From: Symbiodinium natans
Taxonomy: Eukaryota; Sar; Dinophyceae; Suessiales; Symbiodiniaceae
DNA length: 64,000 nucleotides
NCBI GenBank assembly: GCA_905221605.1
Contig: CAJNDS010002068.1
Coordinates: forward strand, 1,082,751 to 1,146,750
Direction of reading: 5' to 3'
Shown here: piece by piece, positions 12,301 to 24,100 of the stretch
Position numbering within the stretch: the stretch's first letter is position 1
Layout of the letters: every line of letters starts with the position of its first letter
Position numbers and translations under genes: made by a program
Notes under the pieces: generated by a model
Database searches by the model: none
The model's input: only the letters and a program-made list of their open reading frames with translations
Told to the model about the DNA's origin: nothing

Positions 12301-15300
12301 CGAAACCCGAAACCCTGAACCCTGAACCCTAAACCCTAAACCCTAAACCCTAGACCCTAAACCCTAAACCCTAGACCCTAAACCCTAAACCCTAAAAAGA
12401 AGCCTAAACTTCACTAGGGGTTGCTTCGGGGGGGGGGCCAGAAAGTCCAAGACCACTCAATGACGGAATGCAGCTTGGCTACATAGGCATCCTTTTTGAT
12501 GTCCTCGGCGACGTTTTAGAGTGCACTGCGAAAGAAAGGCCAGAAGCAAAAATCCCAAGAACTGGCTTGCTCTGATGTTTTGGCGGTACCCTTGTTATCC
12601 GGAGGTTCAGTCCCGCTATCTTGGCCATGGCGGTAGCGATCAGTCGTCTGTGCACCTCACGCCGGAATTGGTGCGGCAGTTGCAAATTCCACTGCTGGCG
12701 CCTTCCATCATGCTCATGGGAGAGAAGTGGAGTTCAGCTCCCACTACCAGGGCTTCCTCCCCAACCACAGCAGTGTATCATGCAATATTAAATCGGGATT
12801 CAGGCAATTTCGGAGAGGCCCTAGACCCCAAACCCTAAAGCTTGAAACCTAAACGTAAACCCTAAACCCTAAACCCTACACCCTACACCCTAAACCCTAA
12901 ACCCTAAACCCTAATCTCTAAACCCTAAACCCTAAACCCTACACCCTAAACCCTAAACCCTAAACCCTAAACCCTAAACCCAAATCCTTTAAACCCTAAA
13001 CCCTAAACCCGAAACCCTTTTCCTTAATTGAGGGGTACTGGGCTCATTGGTTGCCTTGCCTCAGGCACCTGCCGCTTTGCGGCTTCGGTGAAGAAGGCCT
13101 TGAGCCGAGCTTCGCTGCGGTTCAGGGTTTAGGGTTTAGGGTTTAGGGTTTAGGGTTTAGGGTTTAGGGTTGGGCCCCAACCCTAAACCCTAAACCCTAA
13201 ACCCTAAACCCTAAACCCTAAACCCTAAACCCTAAACCCTAAACCCTAAACCCTAAACCCTAAACCCTAAACCCTAAACCCTAAACCCTAAACCCTAAAC
13301 CCTAAACCCCCTAAACCCTAAACCAAACCCTAAACCCTAAACCTAAAATCCCTAAACCCTAAACCCTAAACCCTAAACCCTAAGCCCTAAACCCTAAACC
13401 CTAAACCCTAGCCCTAAACCCTAAACCCTAAACCCTAAACCCTAAACCTAAACCCTAAACCCTAAACCCTAAACCCTAAACCCTAAACCCTAAACCCTAA
13501 ACCCTAAACCCTAAACCCTAAACCCTAAACCCTAAACCCTAACCCTAAACCCCCAGGATGCACCAAAAAGGGCACTCTGTTTATTCCTGGGTTACGCCTG
13601 GGTCTATATGAAAGGGCCCTTCGGCCAGTTCGCAGCGCAGACGTGGCTGCGGGTGGTGTTCAGAAGGTCGTGGGGTGGGCACGTCTTCGCACTACTGCGT
13701 TCATCTGACCAAGGCTGCACCCTAAACCTTCACAACCCTAACCTTCACAACCCTAAACACTAACAGGTGAACACTAAACCCAAAACACTAAACCCTAAAC
13801 TCTAAGCCCTAAGCCCTAAACCCTAAGCCCTAAGCCCTAAGCCCTAAGCCCTGAGCCCTGAGCCCTAAGCCCTAAACGCTAAACCCAAACCCTAGGCCCT
13901 AAGCCCCAAACCCTAAACCCAAACCCTAAACCTAAACCTTAAACCCTAAATCCCTGCTTGGGGAAGTTAAGTTCGGTCAGGTGAGGACGAACGCCTGCGT
14001 CAACGTCGACCGCAAGAAGGGCGTGGTGCAACACCTGCAGGCCATTTTGAGACAGGGCTAGGTTTTCAGGGTGTAGGGTGTAGGGGTGAGAGAATAGGGT
14101 TTAAGTTGTAGGAGTAGGGTTTAGGGTTAAGGGTGTAGGGTGTAGGGTTGAGGGAGTAGGGTTTAGGTTGTAGGGTTTTGGATAAACCCTGCTGCTTTTG
14201 GGTCCTGGTCGGGGGGGGGGGGGGGGGGGGTTGCCTTTGGCGAGAGGTTTTTGGGTTTACGAAAATTGGGGACCCCCCAATTTGACCCCCCCCCCCCCAA
14301 GTAGTAGGATCCCGTTGTAAAAAGGACCCCAATACGGTAGCCCCTGATTTCGCAAACCCCTAAAGAAGGCCGGGCATCCTGGCAAAGCTCTTTGAATACC
14401 AACAATGACGGTAAGAACTGATGGCTTCATAAAGCCCTAAACCCTAAACCCTAAACCCTAAACCCTAAACCCTAAACCCTAAACCCTAAACCCTAAACCC
14501 TAAACCCAAAACCCAAAACCCAATCATACTGGCATAAGAAGAAAGGTTCTTCGTAAACCCCCAAAGCCGTCTCAAGAAGCGACCTTCAACTATACGACTT
14601 GAGGGATCAGGGGATGGTCGGGCAACCCTAAAGCCTAAAGCCTAAAGCCTAAAGCCTAAACCCTAAACCCTAAACCCCACACCCGAAACCCTAAACCCCA
14701 AGCCCCAGCCCCAGGCCGAGATCCGCCGGTTGAAGAAGCTGCTGGCGGCGCGTGGGGTGGAGGCCGACATGGGCATTCCCTCAAACGGAGTGTCCCGGGT
14801 TTAGGGTTTAAGGTTTAGGGTTTAGGGTTTAGGGGTATAGGGCGCCCTAGTGAAGGTTCCCGGGTTTCGGGTGTAGGTTTTGGATTTAGCTGCCACCATC
14901 CTAGAAATATCGCAGGGGAGGCTCAAACCCCCCCCCCCCCCCCACCACCTTCCCCTGCCTTCGTAAAATAGGAGAAGCAGGGCATACGGCACTTAGTTGA
15001 GCTCCTAAAGCCCAAACCCAATTTCCGCTCGTTCAGGTTGAGTTTTGTCCTCGGCTTCGGAACCGGAAGTTACTTGAGGGGCCCCACCCCCCAGTTTTGG
15101 GTTTTAGGGGTCAGGGCTTGCTTTGTGTCCCCATACACCTACGGCCCGGGGCTCGGCGGATTTTGGGGCTCTACTTTCAAGTAAGTTCCCAATTTTAAGC
15201 ACCCTGAAACCTACATCCTAAACCCTAAACCCTAAACCCTAAACCCTAAACCCTGAACCCTGAACCCTGAACCCTGAACCCTGAACCCTGAACCCTGAAC

Positions 15301-18300
15301 CCTGAACCCTGAACCCTGAACCCTGAACCCTAAACCCTAAACCCTAAACCCTATAGACAGACATTCTCTACATCTTTGCCTGGCAAAGGTTGGTGCACTG
15401 GGCGCAGGCTCTGTGCAGGAGGCAGCGCCTGGCATTTTCTTTTTGCCGGGGTCGGGGGGTTTAGGGTTTAGGGTTTAGGGTTTAGGGTTTAGGGTTTAGG
15501 GTTTAGGGTTTAGGGTTTAGGGTTTCCGAGGTTTGACGGTTTGAGGGCACTTTTGCTGGTTGAAGATTCGGGGTGGCAGGGCCTGCTCAGGGCTGTAGGG
15601 ATCTGGGGTTTAGGGTGTAGGGTTTCGGGTTTAGGGTTTAGGGATTAGGGTTTAGGGTTTAGGGTTTAGGGTTTAGGGATTAGGGATTTGGGGCTTTCTT
15701 TGGGGGGTTTTGGGTTTGGGTCTTCGGGAATAGGGCTTTGGGCCTTTTTCGAGGCATGGGGGGGGGGATTTGTAGGGTTGCTGTAGGGGGGGTGTTGGGA
15801 CGGGCTAAGGGGTTTTAGGTTTGGGTCTCTCGTTTGCCTCATTGACTCGGACCTGGACCTAGAGTAGGACATTGGTTCCCTTCTTCATGGTTTTGGTTCC
15901 CTCGTAAAAGCCGTTTGAAACACCGACGTATCTCCTCAATTCTAAGCACTAAGCCCTGAACCCTAAACCCGAAACCCTAAACCTGAACGTGTTTAGGGTA
16001 CAGGCTTTTGGTGGTGCGACACTTAGGGTCGAATAAACTGGCCGACCCAACACTCCCCAGGCTTCGGGGTTTAGGGTGTGGGGATTATCAGGCTTAGGGT
16101 TCAGGGTTTAGGGCTAGGGTTTAGGGTTTAGGGTTTAGGGTTTAGGGTTTAGTGTTTAGGGTTTAAGGTGTAGGGTTTAGGGTTTAGGGTTTGCGGCATA
16201 GATGGTTTCGTACTGGCTTTGGGTGGAGACCCCAGATGCCTCCAAACGGAGTTCGACTCGTTGCCCTTCGGCCCCCACAGGAGATCGCCGACCGCGAGCG
16301 GGTCCTCAAAACTCTGAAGCAGAGCCTACGCTTGGGTTTATGCATCATGTGGTAGGATTTTTAGGGTCATCTGCCAGGATCCCCCCCCCCCCCTTCCTCG
16401 ATTTAGGGTTTAGGGTTTAGGGTTGGGGTTTAGGGGGAGGGAGTCGAGTTTTCTTCCTAGTCTTTTCGGGAGCAGTCCAGGTTAGGGTGCAGGGCGCGCA
16501 GACCTAGTAACTTCTCAGCCCTAAAGCCTCAACCCAAAATCTACGCTAGACCCTCTATCCTTTCTTCTTCTTACGCCACGACTGCTGTCTGGGGGGGCCG
16601 CAGTGCATTCCTCCGTGAGTTCACGCCCTTCTTTTGAAATTTTGTTCATGGGACTCTATCTTGTACCCCTAAGGTTGTACTTTTGGGTTTTGAGACCCGT
16701 TTGAAAGATCCTCCAAGGGAATAAAGGACCATGTTAGGAGTATATTCAGGGAACGTCTTAGGGGCACATCCTTAGGGGTCCGAGTATGACTCCCGTGCTT
16801 TTTATAGATCTCCCAATATGCGTGGTGGTTGTGTAGAAAATAGCCTTAAAGTCGTATGGGCTTGAACCCTTGTCTGATCCTATGTCACCCATAGAACGTT
16901 AATCTTCCATACCTGGAGGTTCGTGGGTAGCTACAAGTAGGGTTCTAAACCCTGTAGCCCTAAACCCTAAACCACAAACCCCAAACCCTATCACCCTAAA
17001 CCCCAAACCCTAAACCCGAAACCCTAAACCCTATAACCCTATAACCCTATAACCCTATAACCCTATAACCCTATAACCCTATAACCCTATAACCCTATAA
17101 CCCTATAACCCTATAACCCTATAACCCTATAACCCTAAGCCCTAAACCCCAAACCCTAAAACCTTAACCCTAAACCGTAAACCCTAAACCCTAAACCCTA
17201 AACCCTAAACCCTAAACCCTAAACCCTAAACCCTAAACCCTAAACCCTAAACCCTAAACCCTAAACCCTAAACCCTAAACCCTAAACCCTAACCCGGACG
17301 CCCTGAACAGCCCAGGAGCTATCAGGTGCAGGTCGAGGAGGCCAGGAGACTTCTAGGGTTCTGAAGGGAGGGGGGTTTAGGGTTTAGGGTTCAGGGTCTA
17401 GGGCTTAGGGTTTAGGGCTAGGAGACTTCGAGGGTTCTTAAGGGCGGGGGGGGGGGGTCCAGGGGCTTTCTTCAGGGAGGGGGTCTAGGGTTTAGGGTTT
17501 AGGGTTTTGGGGTATAGGGAACCTTAGGGATGCTTAGGGAGCCTTAGGGAGTCGTGGGGGGGTTTTAGGGAATCTTGGGAATGTGACCCCCTTGAACCCC
17601 CCGTCCCTTGAGAACCCTATGAGGAGACTAAAGTTTGGAAGTCTGTTTTTAGGGTTTAGGGCTGTAAAAGGGGTTTAGGGTTTAGGATTTGGGGTTTAGG
17701 GTTTGCTGTAGCATCAATTGAACGCCACAAAGTTGGAACATCCTTATCCCCATACCCAAAAGGGTATATACTAAAGGGAACCCCAGCTCTCGTCCTTAAT
17801 TAAACCCTGTTCCAACTTTCTGGATAGTGATTAGTTTAGGGTTTAGGGGCTTGAGCGGCTCGGGCACCCAGGTATGTCACTTTGCGTTCTGATGTTGGTT
17901 TGGGGTTCGCGGGTAAAGCCGACACCCTACGGTTTTCCCCCTCAAAAAAATGCAATCCTAAAACCCTGAACCGTATAAAGCCTAAACCTTAAATCCCCTC
18001 CCCCCTCCCCAAACCCTAATAAAAGCCTAAACCCTAAACCCTAATACCAGTGGTTAGGCATGCCTGTTTCATTCAGCATCCACCATGATCCTGCTGCATT
18101 TCGCAGGCCCCAAATTTGCCCAAGCTACAATCCACAGCCAGGGTTTAGGGTTTATGTTTAGGGTGTAGGATTTAGGGTTCAGTTAGCTGCGACTCATACC
18201 ATGGCAGCACCCGAGCTGGCAGCAGCCTGCATCTTGTGCGGGCAAGTGGCGGACGGGGAGCACTTCGACGCGTGCTTCGAGCGACACTGTCCAGTCTCAA

Positions 18301-21095
18301 GGCCTGTAACCCAGGGTTTAGGGTTTAGGGTTTGGGGTTTAGGGGTTAGGGTTTAGGGTTTAGGGGTTAGGGTTTCCGGGGTTCAAGGACTGCCACGCCG
18401 GTCCCGCCTCGTCATCCCGTTCTTTTTTGGCTACTTGGCAGTTCAGTGGTACCCTTTGCCTGTGTTTAGGGTTTAGGGTTTAGGGTTTAGGGTTTAGGGT
18501 TTAGGGTTTAGGGTTTAGGGTTTAGGGTTTAGGGTTTAGGGTTTAGGGTTTGTTTGGTTCTTGGGCTCCCTTATAAAGTAGCCAACACCAAAACGGGTTT
18601 AGGGTTTAGAGTTTAGGGTTTAGGATTATTATGAGATGGCTACTGGGTGACCAAGGCTGGGCAAGTGGCCAGCCACGCTGGCAGTGAAGATTCGCCACTA
18701 GCAGCTGAATGAGTACTTGTTGGGATGCTATCCCTAAACCCTACCCCGAAACCCGAAACCCGAAACCCTAAACCCTAAACCCTAAACAAAGCCTAACAGC
18801 AACTAAGGTGACTACTTGGCGCTCCCCGAGCGCCTGACTTTGGCATGCGCATCAAGGCATGCGAACATGCTTTGCGGCGACTGGGTAGCCCAGTGATACC
18901 CCCTGTTCCCCTTTCTTGGTTTAGGGTTTAGGGTTTAGGGTTTAGGGTTTAGGGTTTAGGGAGGGTTTAGGGTTTAGGGTTCAAGGTTCCCTTCTGAAGT
19001 AGGCAACCCCAATAAGGGTGCCGTTGCTGAAATATGTTTCTGGGGCTACCAAGGCGATGAGGAGGCGTGGGGCCAGTACGCCACGACCTTGTGGGCTGCC
19101 TTGTGGAAGTCGGCGGGCACCCTCCCGGATGGAAACTGCGGCTGCCGTTGCTTAGCAGATGACTGAGTACACTTTACACTTTTTGGGATACTATAACCTC
19201 TACAGAACTAAAAGTGTACACTTTTTTGGGCGCTTATGAACTCAGCAACTAAGGTTTCAGTTCTCCCCAAGAAGTGCAATCCGTCGACCCCAAGATGAAA
19301 GTGCTAGGATTGTGGCACCTTCAGTCTCTCACAACACTCGAGATTGACGTGAGGACAACGACTAGAGAGTATCGACGATTGACCGTGGAGCCGCACGCGA
19401 CCGTTGCCCATGTGAAGAAGTTGCTCGAGCACCAGACAGGCTTTGCAAAGGATCATTGTGAGCTAATCGTACGTCACACGGGCAAGACGCTTTCCCATCA
19501 AGAGGCCCCAGTTGCGGCGTACCTTTGGCTGTCATTCTGCAGAAGTTCCTCCGCTTGGCGGAGGCCGCCGATTTTGGAAATGACGATCAAGCTGTTCCCC
19601 TGGTGCAGTGAAGCTCGAATGTTAGATGCAAGTTCGTGAGGATTGGACAAAATCTATGGTTTTGGTCGGCCAACGCATGGTATACTAAAAAGACCCTAAA
19701 CCCTAAACCCTAAACCCTAAACCCAAAACCCTAAACGCTAAACCCTAAACCCTTAACCGACCATGTCAAGAAGGTTGTTGCAAGTTGCAACCAGAGATTT
19801 TGGGCTCCTCTTGTACAGATCGGACTTGGAGAGATGGAGACTCTTTGCACATCTATCTTTGCCACGTGCTCGGTGAGAAGAGCTGCTCGCTGCCGTCAAC
19901 TTCCCTAAGCCCTTAACCCTGAACCCTGAACCCTAAACCGTAGACCCTAAACCCTAGACCCCAAACCCTAACAACATCAGCAGCTTTCGAATTCCTTGGA
20001 ATATTTCATACCTTTTTGGTTTCTTTGGGTTGAAGAGGAACATATGCGGCCAGTTCTCGAAGGTATTGCCCCTCTTTGGGGTACCCTAAACAAGAGGGGC
20101 CGCCTTATAACAAGCACCCCAAAAGGAACCACAGCCTAGAGAGCTGACCATGTAGGAAAAACTTAGAGGCTTTAAAGGGCCAACCTAGTCATATCAGCTC
20201 CAGGAACCTTTGGATTTAGGGTCTAGGGTTTAGGTTTTTTGGGTTTAGGTTTAGGGTTCTTTGTGTGTCCACGTTCCGCAGTTTGGGGTGTGACTAGGGG
20301 TTTAAGGGCATTCGCTTACGTACGGGGAGCTCACTCAGTCTTGTTGCTTGCAGCTTCCCATGATGGAACCCAACCCTATAAACCCTAAACCCTAAACCCT
20401 AAACCTTCCCCAAAAGAGGGTGCCCTCATTATAATATGGCTCCTAGGCTACCAAATAAAACGTCTGGGCCCAAGCCCTGAACCCTAAACCCTAAACCCTA
20501 AACCCTAAACCCTATACCCTAAACCCTAAACCCTAAACCCTAAACCCGCCTTCCTTAGCCACTCCCAAGCCCCAAATTCTAAGGCCTCAAAGCCCTGCAC
20601 TTAAGCCCTTAATCTCAACCTTCCTTCTAAACAAGCATCAACAACAGGGTTTAGGTGTAGGGTTTAGGTGTAGGGTTTGGGGTTCAGGGTTTAGGGTTTA
20701 GGGTTTTGTGTGTAGGGTTTAGGGTTTAGGGTTTAGGGTTTAGGGTGTAGGGTTTAGGGTTTAGGGTCTAGGGTTTAGGGTTTAGGGTTTAGGGTTCTGC
20801 AGAGCAGGCGCGGCTCTTGGCCACGGCGCGCGCCGAGGCGCTGAACCAGCAGGGCCTGAGCAGCGAGGCGCCGGGCTTTCGGGTGAAAGGGTTGTAGGGT
20901 TTAGGGGTAATTTAGGGTTTAGGGTTTAGGGTTTAGGGTTTAGGGTTTAGGGTTTAGGTTTACAGGAACCTGAGGACGAGACAAGCGCTACCTTGCTGTA
21001 AGGTATATCGGAACTCTTATCAGGTGTGGGTGCGTAAAGTTGGGGCCCCTTTTCCAAAATATTACATACGGAGCCTTCTCTGTCACTCTCTCTCG

Positions 21096-21127
<32 letters not shown>

Positions 21128-24100
21128 GTCTCTGTAAAGGAAAATGAGAAAAATGTATACAGAGAGAGAGAGAGAGAGAGATTGAGAGAGAGAGAGAGAG
21201 AGAAAGAGAAAGAGAGAGAGCAGGGTACCCCAAAAGGAATCTCCTGCTGATGTCAGACGAGATGCCACAGCCTCTCCCCACAAGGTTTAGGGCTTTCGGG
21301 CTCGCTTGAGATCCTGAAGATGAAGTAATGGTATATCCCTGAATTGAGGGTTCTGGGGCTCCCTGCGTAGCTGCCAAGGCTCTGCAATCCAGCGTGTCAT
21401 GTCATCATCCTCCAGCCAGCCCTCAACCCTAAACCCTAAACCCTCTAAACCCTAGGCCGAAACCCCCAGTTAGACCTTGACCACCGAACCCCCCCCCCCC
21501 TCTTCTACAAGGGTTTCAAGGTTTTGGGGGCTTGGTCCAAAACTCTGAAGCTGAACCTAGACGAAGAAGGGTGTAGGGTTTGGGCTTAGTAGCTGAATGA
21601 CTACATTTTACACTTTTTGGGATACTATATTCCGCTATAGAACTGAAAGTGTACACTTTTTTGTGGACTTATGAACTCAGCAACTAAGCAGGGCTTGGGG
21701 TTTCTCCCCGTCCAGGACGTGGATGAAGTCTTTGGCCTCGAAAAGAGCCTTGTCTTTGAACTCGGATGATATAAGGGTCGGAACTTTTGCTGATATTGTT
21801 CCCTTACGGTCCCTTTATCATTAGAATACTCCCCAAAACCCTATTCTAGTTTATTAAGGCCCCTATAGTAGTGACGCTGAATGATGCCTTCAGAGGCCAA
21901 CCTCATGCAAAGCATTTTGGGGTGCGGGAAGTTGTGAAATGAGGTCTTCACGGATCACAGCTGGGATGGGGGTGAAATGACCGCAGCGTCATTCTGCATG
22001 GGTCGGGTTTGTGCTCAGGGTTCTGGAGCCCTGGTGGTTTCTTAGCTTACTTTTCCCGGGCGTACGGCGGAATTTCTGAGGTTAGGCACCCCAAGTCCGT
22101 AAAACCCTAAACCCTAAACCCTAAACCCTAAACCCTAAACCCTAAACCCCAAACCCTAAACCCCAAACCCTAAAACCCTAAAACCCTAAACCTTTTGGGT
22201 CTGTGGAGGAGCCGATAGTTGGGGTTTTATGGCTTAGGGTTTCAGGTTAAAGGGATGAAGGGACCTTATCCTGCAAGAGCCCTGAAGCACTAAGCGGTTT
22301 GGAGACTAGGGCCGGGGACCGCACCCTCAACACAGAAACCTGTTGTTTTTGGGGTTTGAGGGTTTAAGGTTTAGGGTTTAGGGTTTAGGGTTTCGGGTTT
22401 AGTGTGTAGGGTTTGTTGGGGTCCGGGGGTTTGGGGTTATCCTGATTCGTATGACCTCAGCACGGCTGAAGCATTGGGCTCAGTACGATTAGGGTTTGTG
22501 AGCTGCTTGGAGGGTCGGGGGGCTTAGTAAGTACTTGCTATGCAGATGGCTAAGCAGGATGACCCCCCACTGGGGTCCCTGTCACAATACGGCTTTCCTG
22601 ACGAGCTCATGGACCGCCTGAAGCCAGTGTGAAGTCCCAGAGACATCGGCCACATGCTTGGGAACGGAATGAGCCTGAACGTCTTCGAGCGCGTCTTGAC
22701 ACGGGTGCTTTTCGCAGCGGGCCTGGAGAATGATCCCCTCCCTTATTCCTGGAAGCCCACGGTGCCTCGTCTTCCGGCTGCGAGAAGGCACTGCACGCCA
22801 ACATGGCTGTGGGATGACAACGTCATGAGCATGTTGATCAGTAACTCTACTTTGTAAACCCTAAACCCTGAGCCCTGAAACCAAAACCCTGAGCCTGCAC
22901 TAAGCCTGCCGATCATCCGCCCTGCCCCCTAAGCCCTAAACCCTAAACCCTAAACCTTACGCCCTGCGTAGGGTTTAGAGGTGAGGATCCGCGCCCCCGC
23001 AACCCCAAACCCTAAATCCTAGAGCCTGCTTTGGGATTTACGGTTTAGGGTTTAGGTTTTCGGGTTCAGGCTAAATCCCCGAAACCCTTAACCCTGAACC
23101 CTTAACTTTTAAACCCTAAACCCTTGAACCCAAAACCCTACACCGCGTGTTGCCAGGAATACCCCGCATCTGCTGAACATGAGCAGCTTGGTCCTGCAAG
23201 AAGGCTCTCAAGGTTTGGGGCGTAGGACTTTGGGACCTTAAGGCCCTAAACCCTAAACCCTAAACCCTAAACCCTAAACCCTAAACCCTAAACTTTTGCA
23301 ACCCCGAAGCCCTCAAACCCTAAACGCTTGATCTTTTTTTCTCCGTCCTGAGGCGACGATCCCGTCCTCTCCGGCTGCTTGGTCTACTTCCTCCCAAAGG
23401 CCATTGGTCGTCTTAGGGGTTTAGGGTTTAGGGCTTGGGGTTTAGGGTTCAGGGTTTAGGGTTTAGGATTTAGGGTTTAGGGTTCAGGGTTTGGGGTTTA
23501 GGGTGCAGGGCTTAGGGTTCAGGGTTTAGGGTTCAGGATTTAGGGTGGCCATTTGTGGGTTCCTGCTGATTATGGTATTTCGGGGTACACAAGGGCACTC
23601 GCCTCAGGAATCATGTCTTAATTTCGTTTCTATAATTTCATTGGAAATATGTCAATATTGATGCTTTGGGTTTCACAGGGAGTATAGAGCAGCACATATG
23701 TCGGGGGGGGGGGGGGGGGGGGGGGGTGTTCTGAGTATCTAGTAATCTTACTAGTTCGGAGTACGTAGGGATTTCGGGAATGAGCTTCCTTTATCCCAGC
23801 GTTCGCTGATTTCCTTCTACGAGCTGCTACAGAAATCTTGGGGCACTGGGCGTTTCATCAAGAAGGCCTCTTTTGCCTGTTCGTTTAAGATCTTCTTGGA
23901 GGCTAGCGGGACTTGGTACGTACGGGTACGCAACAAACCCTAAACCCTAAACCCTAAACCCTAAACCCTAAACCCTAAACCCTAAACCCTAAACCCTAAA
24001 CCCTGGGAGGGCAACACGACAAACCGTCAGTGGAACACATGGGCTTTCTCAGGGAGCCCACGGGAGCAAAGCGCTTCCACCTCGGAGGTCCAGGCGAGGG

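Noticed and set aside
12521-12838. 105-codon plus-strand frame as an exon
   Set aside because: It runs into CCCTAAA at its end, no motif is seen, and the kinesin chain joins in phase across it. Left as intron, though a nested fragment cannot be excluded.
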